A stretch of DNA of 64,000 nt, taken from assembly GCF_009729205.1 (NCBI RefSeq), contig NZ_VTHB01000002.1, positions 186,001 to 250,000 of the forward strand, read 5' to 3'. The DNA comes from Mycobacteroides sp. CBMA 271 (GTDB lineage: Bacteria; Actinomycetota; Actinomycetes; Mycobacteriales; Mycobacteriaceae). This document shows, piece by piece, positions 34,616-43,106 of this stretch. A model generated the notes under the pieces. The model was given only the letters and a program-made list of their open reading frames with translations. It did not search any database and was not told the origin of the DNA. How positions within the stretch are numbered: the first letter of the stretch is position 1; every line of letters starts with the position of its first letter. Position numbers and translations under genes: made by a program.

Positions 34616-37074
34616 GCGCCCCTCGCGACAACGGAATCCCCGGGACATTCGACGGAATCGCCTCGGCGGTAACGACTATCACGCCTTCGCTTGCTAGGGG
34701 CGGCGGCAAGGTACTGATCATCGGGACGGCCGGCAGCGGCAAGACATCCGTGTTGGCCCGGGTTCGGGAGGCGTTGGCCGCGGCCGGCACATCGCCGATC
34801 AACCATGTCCCGGAGAACACTCCGAACGAGAAGTCCGGCCCCTTCGTCATCGACGACGCCGAGACCTTGACCGATCGGCAGCTCGACATTCTGCGCGCAG
34901 TAGTGGAGAACGATCCCGCCGCGATCGTCGTGGTGGCGTCGGCACCTCGACGCAATCCGGCCCTGCGTGCACTCTTCCGGGCCTTGGAACGCGAATCACC
35001 GTCGATCGCACTCGATCCCGCCACCACGGGCGATATTGTCCGGCTTTCCCCTAAATCATCTGCTCACGCGGAGGAGATCGCCTTCGCGGCGGGCGGTATG
35101 CCGGCCCTGGTGGCGGCTGCCATTAATCATCTCGATGACGCCGATCCACGTGATTCGGCCCTGCGCGCCATCGATTCCCGCATTGACGAACAGTTGCGCC
35201 GGCTATCCCCGCCCGCCCAGTCCTCCGTGTTGCTGATGTCCTTGGATCCCGGCATCGGCGCCTCGGATATTGCTGCGGCACTTTCCCTTTCCGACGCCGA
35301 TGACGTGGTAGACGAGGCGCTGGCAAGCGGGCTGGTTCCCGGTCCCAGCCAGGGCGCCTTCGCGGCGCGAGTACACGGCTGCGCGACCCGACTACTCGGC
35401 GCGGCCCGGCATCTCGATGTCGAGCGGTCACTGCTGCGCACGCAGCTCGACATCGGTTCGGTGTCTACCGACTTGGCCCTGGCCTTGGTCGCCCACGGCC
35501 TGCGCGACCGGGAGATCGCCGGGCTGCTCTCCGATTGGGCGGCAACAGAATCTGATCCGCTCGTCGCCGCCGACTTGTACCAGGCCGCACTGACCGCAGG
35601 CGCCGAACCGGGTCCGCTGCGGGTGCCGCTAGCAGAGACCCTGGCGCGCGCGGGGAACCTGACCGCTGCCGCCGCCCAGGTCGATGACGCACTCACCGAC
35701 ACCGAACCGCAACACCGCGCTGCTGCCGTGGGCATCGCGGCAGCGATCGCCTGCCACAGCGGCGACTCCGGCCAGGCGGTCGCGTTGTACGACTGGCTGG
35801 GATCTCAGATCGACGCCCTCACAGCGTTTTCAGCGGCACCGGTGTTCGTCGGCATCGGCCAACTAGACAAGGCGCGAAAGGTCCTGGAGGACACCACAGG
35901 AGCACCGCCGACGACGTCGGCAACGGCAACACGAAATGCCGCGCTGGGTGTTATCGCATCTGTGGAAGGCCGCAGCCAGGAGGCGCTGTCGCTACTGGGG
36001 CAGGCGGTCACGCAACAGCCATCCACGTCTTCGTTTACCCCGGACAGCACCGTTGCCCTCGCGGCGTTGACCATGCTGCACGGCGGCGACACGGCGCGCG
36101 CCCGCGGCATTCTTACCGGCGCGATCCGAGCCGACCGGCCGCATGACACCTTCGCAGTGCGCCACCGGCTGCTCCTCGCCTGGATCGCCATGCTGTCCGG
36201 CGACCTGGCCGGCGCCACCCGGTGGCTGCCCGAGGCGGAAGCAGAGTTCTCGCGCCGCGACCGGCTGTTCGCCGAGTCGCTGCGGACCGGCATCGCGCGG
36301 CGCCATGGGGATACCGGTCCGCTGCGACAGCACTGGCAGGCCTCAATGGATGCCTTGTCGGCGTACTCGATCGATCTCTACACGCTGCTTCCCGTCGGTG
36401 AGCTGTGGGTCGCGGCGGCCCGGTTGCGCACCCTGGACGCTATGTCGCACCACGTGGATCGAGCGTTCGCGGTGTTAGCGCAGCTCGGCGATCCGATCGC
36501 CTGGTCCGCGCCGCTGCGGTGGGCAGGTGTACACGCCGCGATCCTGACCAATTCGCCCGAGAGCCTCGCCCCGCACGGGCAGGCGCTCGCCGCGGCGGCC
36601 GGATCTAGCCCCTACGCGCGCACCCTGGCGACGGCCGGACGCACCTGGCTGCGCGTGCTTGCCAATCAGGTAGACGGCGCCGAGGTGGATGCCGCCGCGC
36701 GACTGCTCGCCGATACGGGCTTGGGGTGGGATGCCACCCGATTGGCCAGCCAAGCCGCCCTGCACGCGAACGATCCGAAGGTGGCGGCTGCGATGCTCGC
36801 ATTGGCCCGCGACCTACGGGCGCCATCCGCCGCCATCGACGGCACCCCTCAGCCCTCCTCTGCTCCCCAATCTCCGGCGTCGACACGCCTTTCGGATCGT
36901 GAGCGCGAAGTCGCCGAGCTGCTGCTCCGCGGGCTGCCGTATCGCGATATCGGTGCGCAACTATTCATTTCAGCGAAGACGGTCGAGCATCACGTCGCGC
37001 GCATTCGCCGACGACTGGGAGCCGAGTCACGCTCCGACATGTTCTCGATGCTGCGGGCGATCTTGGCCTCGTAA
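34612..37074 (+). CDS. iniR: IniR-like STAND ATPase with LuxR-type HTH
   Basis: From CTG 34612 the protein has about 820 residues, close to my recollection of Rv0339c (832). Walker A GTAGSGKT lies at about residue 38, Walker B is FVIDDAETL, a TPR-like helical array fills the centre, and a LuxR HTH ends it (LSDREREVAELLLRGLPYRD, AKTVEHHVARIRRRLG). M. marinum IniR is known as a trehalose-responsive activator of iniBAC. There is no ATG, GTG or TTG in frame between 34219 and 34750, and a start at GTG 34750 would lose the P-loop. CTG forms a 4-bp CTGA overlap with the upstream stop, so I infer a coupled non-standard start. Confidence 0.8.
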   Translation: MSAPRDNGIPGTFDGIASAVTTITPSLARGGGKVLIIGTAGSGKTSVLARVREALAAAGTSPINHVPENTPNEKSGPFVIDDAETLTDRQLDILRAVVENDPAAIVVVASAPRRNPALRALFRALERESPSIALDPATTGDIVRLSPKSSAHAEEIAFAAGGMPALVAAAINHLDDADPRDSALRAIDSRIDEQLRRLSPPAQSSVLLMSLDPGIGASDIAAALSLSDADDVVDEALASGLVPGPSQGAFAARVHGCATRLLGAARHLDVERSLLRTQLDIGSVSTDLALALVAHGLRDREIAGLLSDWAATESDPLVAADLYQAALTAGAEPGPLRVPLAETLARAGNLTAAAAQVDDALTDTEPQHRAAAVGIAAAIACHSGDSGQAVALYDWLGSQIDALTAFSAAPVFVGIGQLDKARKVLEDTTGAPPTTSATATRNAALGVIASVEGRSQEALSLLGQAVTQQPSTSSFTPDSTVALAALTMLHGGDTARARGILTGAIRADRPHDTFAVRHRLLLAWIAMLSGDLAGATRWLPEAEAEFSRRDRLFAESLRTGIARRHGDTGPLRQHWQASMDALSAYSIDLYTLLPVGELWVAAARLRTLDAMSHHVDRAFAVLAQLGDPIAWSAPLRWAGVHAAILTNSPESLAPHGQALAAAAGSSPYARTLATAGRTWLRVLANQVDGAEVDAAARLLADTGLGWDATRLASQAALHANDPKVAAAMLALARDLRAPSAAIDGTPQPSSAPQSPASTRLSDREREVAELLLRGLPYRDIGAQLFISAKTVEHHVARIRRRLGAESRSDMFSMLRAILAS

Positions 37075-37102
37075 ATGCGAGAAAGTTCACCCATTCGGCG
37101 GG

Positions 37103-37121
37103 TTAGGTAAGCCTGACTAGG
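37103..37121 (+). promoter_or_regulatory. Possible IdeR box
   Basis: ttaggtaagcctgactagg matches 13 of 19 positions of the IdeR consensus TTAGGTTAGSCTAACCTAA, with the left half nearly perfect. It lies 114-132 bp before the Fe-S protein start. The M. tuberculosis homolog Rv0338c has, as I recall, been listed among iron/IdeR-controlled genes. Confidence 0.45.
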
Positions 37122-37167
37122 ACTTTCGACCCCGTCAATGCGACGATGACCTCGCATCTGACACAAG

Positions 37168-37207
37168 TTACCGGCCAGTAACATTACACTTGTTACCGAC
37201 GAGTAAC
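37168..37207 (+). promoter_or_regulatory. Two tandem GTTAC-N6-GTAAC palindromes
   Basis: gttaccggccagtaac (37168-37183) and gttaccgacgagtaac (37192-37207) are exact-arm inverted repeats, 24 bp apart, that also form a direct repeat. They end 27 bp before the chosen start of the Fe-S protein, so they overlap its promoter or leader. The form is typical of TetR-family operators. The regulator is not identifiable here. Confidence 0.6.
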
Positions 37208-37234
37208 TTATCGGACCGGGAGGTCAGCACCACC

Positions 37235-40231
37235 GTGACTAACGCGACGCTCATTCTCGGATTGATCGGCGTCATCTACAGCGCCATCGCATGGGGCTCG
37301 TTCTTTGGCGGCGTCGTGAAAATGCTCCGCGTCATCCTCTCCGGGCAGCCCGACGGCACCCGGTGGCGCCCGATCGTCCCCCGCGTCAAGACCGTCATCA
37401 TCGAGGTCGTCGCGCACACCCGGATGAACAAGTTCCGCACCGTCGGCTGGGCGCACTGGCTGGTGATGGTCGGCTTCCTCGGCGGCTTCCTGCACTACTT
37501 CGAGTCTTACGGGCAGACGTTCAACCCCGAATTCCACTGGCCATTCTTCGGCGCCTCCTTCGCCTGGGAAATCTGGATCGAATTCCTCGGCGTCGGCACC
37601 ATCGTCGGCATCGTCACGATGATCGTGATCCGGCAGCTCAACCACCCGCGCAAGCCCGAGAGGCTGTCGCGGTTCGGGGGCTCCAACTTCATCGCCGCGT
37701 ACACCATCGAGATGGTGGTGCTCAGCGAGGGCATGGGCATGCTGCTGGTGAAGTCCGCCAAGATCGCGACGTACCACCACACGAACCCGTATTCGGATCC
37801 GGTCAGCTCGCAGGTGGCGAAGCTGCTGCCAGAGAGCCCCCTGCTGGTGTCGGCCCTCTCGCTGTCGGTGATGTTCTTCGGTGGGCTGTTCCTGCTGCTG
37901 GTCGGCCGCAACCTGGTCTGGGGCGTGGCATGGCACCGCTTCGCGGCCTTCTTCAACATCTATTTCAAGCGCGAGGCGGACGGGGGCGTCGCGCTGGGCG
38001 CGGCCAAGCCGATGATGTCCGGCGGCAAGGTGCTGGAGATGGAGAGCGCCGATCCGGACGTCGACGCGTTCGGCGCGGGCAAGGTCGAGGACTTCAGCTG
38101 GAAGGACCTGCTGGACATCACGACGTGTACCGAGTGTGGTCGCTGCCAAAGCCAGTGCCCCGCCTGGAACACCGGCAAGCCGCTGTCCCCCAAGCTGCTC
38201 ATCACCTCGCTACGTGACCACACCTATGCCAAGGCCCCGTACCTGCTGGCCGGGGGCGATGACGCCAAACTTGCGAAGCTGTCAGCGGCCGAGATCGCCG
38301 AGGGCCAACGTGCCCTGGTCGCCCACGGCGGGGTTATCGATCCCGAAGTCCTGTGGAGCTGCACCACCTGCGGTGCCTGCGTGGAGCAGTGCCCCGTCGA
38401 TATCGAGCACGTCGACCACATCATCGATATGCGGCGCTACCAGGTACTCATCGAATCGGAGTTCCCCGGCGAACTCGCGGGCCTGTTCAAAAACCTTGAA
38501 AACAAGGGCAATCCGTGGGGCCAGAACTCCAAAGACCGCCTCAACTGGATCGATGAAGTCGACTTTGACGTCCCGGTGTTTGGCCAGGACGTCGACAGCT
38601 TCGCGGACTTCGAGTACCTGTTCTGGGTCGGTTGCGCCGGCGCCTACGAGGACCGCGCGAAGAAGACCACCAAGGCCGTCGCCGAATTGCTGGCCCTGGC
38701 CGGAACCAAGTTCCTGGTGCTCGGCGCCGACGAGACCTGCACGGGTGACTCCGCCCGCCGCGCCGGAAACGAGTTCCTATTCCAGCAGTTGGCCATGCAG
38801 AACATCGAGCTGCTCAATTCGGTGTTCGACGGTGTCGAGCAGAAGCAGCGCAAGATCGTGGTCACCTGCGCGCACTGCTTCAACGCGCTCGGTAACGAGT
38901 ACCCACAGGTCGGCGGCGACTATCAGGTGGTGCACCACACCCAGCTGCTGAACCGCCTAGTGCGCGACAAGAAGCTGGTCCCCGTTGCGCCGGTTTCGCA
39001 GGATGTCACCTACCACGACCCGTGCTATCTGGGCCGCCACAACAAGGTGTACACCGCACCCCGCGAACTGATCGGCGCCTCGGGTGCCGCCCTCACCGAA
39101 ATGCCAAGGCACGCAGAGCGTTCCATGTGCTGCGGCGCCGGTGGCGCGCGCATGTGGATGGAAGAACAACTGGGCAAGCGCATCAACATCGATCGCGTTG
39201 ACGAGGCCCTGGCCACCCCGGCAGCCAAGATCGCAACGGGCTGCCCGTTCTGCCGCGTGATGCTCACCGACGGTGTCACCGCGCGCGACGATTCCGGCGC
39301 CGTGGAGGTCGTGGACGTCGCGCAGCTGCTGCTCGAATCCGTGGGCCGCACCGAGGAAATTCGGAAGGCACTGCCCGCCAAGGGAACCGCCGCGGCAGCG
39401 GCAGCCGAGCGGGCGGCCACCACGGTCGCCGCGCCCGAACCCGCTCCGGCCGAGGTGGAAACACCGGCAGCCGAGACGGTTTCGGCACCTGCTGCCGATG
39501 CGAAGCCCGTGTCGGGTTTGGGCATGGCCACCGGAGCCAAGCGCCCCGGCGCCAAGAAAGCTGCGACTCCTGCCGCCGAGGCACCTGCCGCTCCTGCCGC
39601 CGACGCGAAGCCCGTGTCAGGTTTAGGCATGGCCACCGGAGCCAAGCGGCCCGGCGCCAAGAAAGCGGTCGCTCCCGAGACCGGCACAGCCGAGACTCCC
39701 GCTGCTGCGGCACCCGCCGCGCCGGTTAAGGGCCTCGGGATGGCAACCGGAGCCAAGCGACCGGGTGCCAAGAAGGCCGCCCCCGCTGCCGAAGCGACCA
39801 CCGAGGCACCCGCACCAGAGGCAGCACCCGCCGTATCTGCTGCGCCCGTGCCTCCGGTCAAGGGCCTCGGCATGGCGACCGGAGCCAAACGACCCGGCGC
39901 CAAGAACGCCACCCCGGCAGCAGTCGCTGAGCCGGCTCCAGTCTCGACGCCAGAGCCCGAGGCCGCGGCACCGTCCGCACCCGCCGCTCCGGAGCCACCG
40001 GTGACGGGCCTTGGCATTGCCGCGGGCGCCAGACGTCCTGGCGCTAAGAAGGTGGCTCCCGCCGCCGCAGCCACTCCCGCCCCGGCCGCTGAAGCTGCCC
40101 CTGAACCCGAGCAGCCTGCTGCCGCGGAACCGGCGATGGAAGAGACGCCCGAGGCCAACACTGCGCCCGAACCACCAGTCAAGGGCCTCGGCATGGCTCC
40201 GGGAGCACGCCGTCCAGGTCGCCGAAATTAG
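37235..40231 (+). CDS. Membrane Fe-S oxidoreductase (HdrD/GlpC-like) with repeat tail
   Basis: About 998 residues. The N-terminal part has about five membrane helices (b-type cytochrome-like, with TVGWAHWLVMVGFLGG and AFFNIY). Two [4Fe-4S] ferredoxin motifs follow (CTECGRCQSQCP near 298, CTTCGACVEQCP near 375), then two CCG domains (CAHCFNALG; CCGAGGARMW). The C-terminal 230 residues hold six copies of a GLGMATGAKRPGAKKA-type repeat in Ala/Pro linkers. Homolog of Rv0338c. Start chosen at GTG 37235 after GGGAGG. Possible IdeR box and palindromes upstream suggest iron control. Confidence 0.9.
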   Translation: MTNATLILGLIGVIYSAIAWGSFFGGVVKMLRVILSGQPDGTRWRPIVPRVKTVIIEVVAHTRMNKFRTVGWAHWLVMVGFLGGFLHYFESYGQTFNPEFHWPFFGASFAWEIWIEFLGVGTIVGIVTMIVIRQLNHPRKPERLSRFGGSNFIAAYTIEMVVLSEGMGMLLVKSAKIATYHHTNPYSDPVSSQVAKLLPESPLLVSALSLSVMFFGGLFLLLVGRNLVWGVAWHRFAAFFNIYFKREADGGVALGAAKPMMSGGKVLEMESADPDVDAFGAGKVEDFSWKDLLDITTCTECGRCQSQCPAWNTGKPLSPKLLITSLRDHTYAKAPYLLAGGDDAKLAKLSAAEIAEGQRALVAHGGVIDPEVLWSCTTCGACVEQCPVDIEHVDHIIDMRRYQVLIESEFPGELAGLFKNLENKGNPWGQNSKDRLNWIDEVDFDVPVFGQDVDSFADFEYLFWVGCAGAYEDRAKKTTKAVAELLALAGTKFLVLGADETCTGDSARRAGNEFLFQQLAMQNIELLNSVFDGVEQKQRKIVVTCAHCFNALGNEYPQVGGDYQVVHHTQLLNRLVRDKKLVPVAPVSQDVTYHDPCYLGRHNKVYTAPRELIGASGAALTEMPRHAERSMCCGAGGARMWMEEQLGKRINIDRVDEALATPAAKIATGCPFCRVMLTDGVTARDDSGAVEVVDVAQLLLESVGRTEEIRKALPAKGTAAAAAAERAATTVAAPEPAPAEVETPAAETVSAPAADAKPVSGLGMATGAKRPGAKKAATPAAEAPAAPAADAKPVSGLGMATGAKRPGAKKAVAPETGTAETPAAAAPAAPVKGLGMATGAKRPGAKKAAPAAEATTEAPAPEAAPAVSAAPVPPVKGLGMATGAKRPGAKNATPAAVAEPAPVSTPEPEAAAPSAPAAPEPPVTGLGIAAGARRPGAKKVAPAAAATPAPAAEAAPEPEQPAAAEPAMEETPEANTAPEPPVKGLGMAPGARRPGRRN
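39515..40225 (+). repeat. Six in-frame repeats in the Fe-S protein tail
   Basis: Six copies of a roughly 16-residue unit (GLGMATGAKRPGAKKA) start near 39518, 39626, 39731, 39866, 40010 and 40187, separated by Ala/Pro/Glu-rich linkers of varying length. The first four are nearly identical at DNA level; copies 5 and 6 have GARRPG. The basic units alternate with acidic linkers. Confidence 0.85.
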
Positions 40232-40265
40232 ATATTGGCTGGACAGCAATGCCACCATTGAGACC

Positions 40266-41549
40266 GTGAGTACCGATAACTTGCCGACTGACGTGCCCCC
40301 GCGCGTGCCTGGCCTCTCGCCACGGCAACATCAGCGGGTCTTTGCGCAGTCCACCAAGCTGCAAGACGTCCTTTACGAGATCCGTGGACCGGTACACGCA
40401 CACGCCGCCCGGCTGGAGGCCGAGGGGCATCGCATCCTCAAGCTGAACATCGGCAACCCGGCGCCATTCGGTTTCGAGGCGCCCGACGTGATCATGCGCG
40501 ACATCATCCAGGCTCTCCCGTACGCGCAGGGGTACTCCGACTCCAAGGGCATCCTGCCGGCGCGGCGCGCGGTGGTTACGCGCTACGAGCTCGTCGAGGG
40601 ATTCCCCTACCTGGACGTCGACGACGTCTACCTCGGTAACGGCGTCTCCGAGCTCATCACGATGACCACACAGGCACTGCTCGACAACGGCGACCAGGTG
40701 CTCATCCCGGCGCCCGACTATCCGCTCTGGACGGCGGCGACCTCGCTGGCCGGCGGCACCGCGGTGCACTACCTGTGCGATGAGACCAACGGCTGGATGC
40801 CCGATCTCGAGGATCTGGAATCCAAGATCACCGAGCGCACCAAGGCGCTCGTCATCATCAACCCAAACAACCCGACGGGTGCGGTGTACAGCCGCGAGAT
40901 CCTCACCAAGATGGTGGAACTGGCGCGCAAGCATCAGCTGCTGCTGCTGGCCGACGAGATCTACGACAAGATCCTCTACGACGATGCCGAGCACATCAGC
41001 GTCGCATCACTGGCCCCGGATCTGTTGTGCTTCACCTTCAATGGTCTGTCCAAGGCGTACCGCGTGGCGGGCTATCGGTCCGCATGGCTGGCGATCACCG
41101 GACCCAAGGACCACGCGGCCAGCCTGCTTGAGGGCGTGAACCTGTTGGCCAACATGCGCCTATGTCCGAATGTGCCTGCCCAGCACGCAATTCAGGTCGC
41201 GCTTGGCGGACACCAGAGCATCGATGACCTGGTGTTGCCTGGCGGACGGCTGCTGGAGCAGCGCGACGTGGCATGGACCAAGCTCAACGAGATCCCCGGC
41301 GTCTCCTGCGTGAAGCCCCGGGGCGCGCTGTACGCGTTCCCGCGCCTCGACCCCGAGGTGCATGAGATCCACGATGACGACCAGCTGGTGCTTGATCTAC
41401 TGCTGAACGAGAAGATCTTGTTGACCCAAGGCACGGGCTTCAATTGGCCTGAGCCCGATCATCTTCGGATCGTCACGCTGCCGTGGGCCCGCGACCTGGC
41501 GGTCGCCATCGAGAGGCTCGGGAACTTCTTAACGAGCTACCGCCAGTAG
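40266..41549 (+). CDS. aspC: PLP-dependent aminotransferase, AspC/AlaA type
   Basis: 427 residues, fold type I aminotransferase: GYSDSKGILPARRAV, the NPNNPTGAVYS motif, DEIYDKILYD and the Schiff-base Lys in FNGLSKAYRVAGYRSAW. The branch is nearest to alanine-synthesising AlaA proteins; annotated aspC in M. tuberculosis (Rv0337c, 429 residues). Start at GTG 40266, 34 bp after the Fe-S gene; the in-frame extension reads through the repeat region of that gene. Confidence 0.92.
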   Translation: MSTDNLPTDVPPRVPGLSPRQHQRVFAQSTKLQDVLYEIRGPVHAHAARLEAEGHRILKLNIGNPAPFGFEAPDVIMRDIIQALPYAQGYSDSKGILPARRAVVTRYELVEGFPYLDVDDVYLGNGVSELITMTTQALLDNGDQVLIPAPDYPLWTAATSLAGGTAVHYLCDETNGWMPDLEDLESKITERTKALVIINPNNPTGAVYSREILTKMVELARKHQLLLLADEIYDKILYDDAEHISVASLAPDLLCFTFNGLSKAYRVAGYRSAWLAITGPKDHAASLLEGVNLLANMRLCPNVPAQHAIQVALGGHQSIDDLVLPGGRLLEQRDVAWTKLNEIPGVSCVKPRGALYAFPRLDPEVHEIHDDDQLVLDLLLNEKILLTQGTGFNWPEPDHLRIVTLPWARDLAVAIERLGNFLTSYRQ

Positions 41550-41635
41550 CTCGTCCCTGCATCGACACACCCGTTAGTGGCGAACATATGCGAGACGGAA
41601 CCGCCACAACACGGCGTGTCGGCGGTGTACCCAGG

Positions 41636-42976
41636 TCAGGCGGGGGTTAGTTCCTCCACACGCTTACCCAGGCAGAACACCCGCCACCCGGCGTTGACCC
41701 ACTTGGCGACATCCAGGCAATTGCGTCCATCCACAATCACTTTGGTGCGCACCACCGTGGCCAGCTCATTGGGATCGATATCCACGAACTCCTGCCATTC
41801 GGTCAGGAGCAGGACGGCATCGGCGCGGTCGGCGGCTTCGAGCGCAGAGGTGGCGTAGTTCAGCGTCGGGAAGAGCCGTCGGGAGTTCTCCAGCGCCTTC
41901 GGGTCGTAGACGTTGACGGCCGCGCCGTTGAGCTGCAGCAGGCCAGCAACATTAAGTGCCGGCGAGTCGCGCACGTCATCGGATTCGGGTTTGAACGCCG
42001 CGCCCAACACCGCAATGTTGGCACCGAGCAGCGATCCGCCGCACGCCTTGGTAGCAAGCTCCACCATGCGGGTGCGCCGCCGCATGTTGATGCTGTCGAC
42101 CTCGCGCAGGAAGGTCAGGGCGTGGCTGGCGCCCAGCTCGCCTGCGCGCGCCATGAAGGCGCGGATGTCCTTGGGCAGGCATCCGCCGCCGAAACCCAGG
42201 CCCGCATTGAGGAATCGTCGTCCGATTCGGGGGTCGTATCCGAGGGCATCGGCCAACGTGGTCACGTCGGCGCCCACCGCCTCGCACACCTCGGAGATGG
42301 CGTTGATGAACGAAATCTTGGTGGCCAGGAAGGCATTGGCCGAGACCTTCACCAACTCAGCGGTTTCTAAATCGGTGACCAGGAAGGGAACTTCCTCGTC
42401 GAGGATGGGCCCGTACAGTTCGCGGACGAGCTTCTCAGCGCGATCCGAGTTCTGCTGCACGCCCAACACGATCCGGTCCGGGTGCAAGGTGTCCTTGACG
42501 GCATAGCCCTCACGCAGGAACTCCGGGTTCCAGGCCACCTCAACATCGACGCCCTCGGCCGCGAATCCCGCTGCCCGCTGGCTCAGTTCACGTGCAGTAC
42601 CCACGGGGACCGTTGACTTGCCGATGATCACAGCCGTCCGGGTCAGCAGCGGAACCAGAGTGTCGATCACCGAGTGGACGTGCCGCAGATCCGCCCCATA
42701 CTCGCCCTTCTTCTGCGGCGTACCGACGCCGAGGAAGTGCACATCGGCGAACTCGGCAGCCTCGGCGTAACTCGTGGTGAAACGCAGCCGTCCGGATGCG
42801 ATGTTGCTCTGCAATATCTTTCGCAGACCCGGCTCGTAGAACGGAATGTCGCCGGACGACAGTTTGGCGACCTTACCTGGGTCGATATCGATGCCGAGCA
42901 CCTCGTGGCCGAGTTCGGCCATGCAGGCGGCGTGAGTGGCGCCGAGGTACCCGGTCCCAAAAACGGTGCAACGCAT
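41636..42976 (-). CDS. udgA: UDP-glucose 6-dehydrogenase
   Basis: 446 residues, oxidises UDP-glucose to UDP-glucuronate with two NAD. The N-terminal Rossmann motif is FGTGYLGATHAACMAELGH, the catalytic Cys is in GLGFGGGCLPKD, and the C-terminal NAD-like domain has VLGAAFKPESDDVRDSPA. Start chosen at ATG 42976, one residue before the CTVFGTGYLG strand. Homolog of Rv0322. Convergent with aspC across 86 bp. Confidence 0.95.
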   Translation of the reverse strand: MRCTVFGTGYLGATHAACMAELGHEVLGIDIDPGKVAKLSSGDIPFYEPGLRKILQSNIASGRLRFTTSYAEAAEFADVHFLGVGTPQKKGEYGADLRHVHSVIDTLVPLLTRTAVIIGKSTVPVGTARELSQRAAGFAAEGVDVEVAWNPEFLREGYAVKDTLHPDRIVLGVQQNSDRAEKLVRELYGPILDEEVPFLVTDLETAELVKVSANAFLATKISFINAISEVCEAVGADVTTLADALGYDPRIGRRFLNAGLGFGGGCLPKDIRAFMARAGELGASHALTFLREVDSINMRRRTRMVELATKACGGSLLGANIAVLGAAFKPESDDVRDSPALNVAGLLQLNGAAVNVYDPKALENSRRLFPTLNYATSALEAADRADAVLLLTEWQEFVDIDPNELATVVRTKVIVDGRNCLDVAKWVNAGWRVFCLGKRVEELTPA

Positions 42977-43106
42977 ACTGTCTATATAGGCCCGCAGGGT
43001 TAGCAACCTGGATACGCCACACCATCGGTGTCCTAACGCCGGATGTACGGCGAACTGCGGACGAATCCTCTTCGCGCAGCGGATTTATCGGCATATGAAT
43101 GCGGGA

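Noticed and set aside
39025..40194. 389-codon minus-strand frame opposite the Fe-S protein tail
   Set aside because: It mirrors the Ala/Pro repeats of the real gene. The repeats are explained by the plus-strand protein.
39515..40225. Possible CRISPR-like array
   Set aside because: Repeats are in coding phase, unequal in spacing, and encode a repeated peptide. No cas genes are present.
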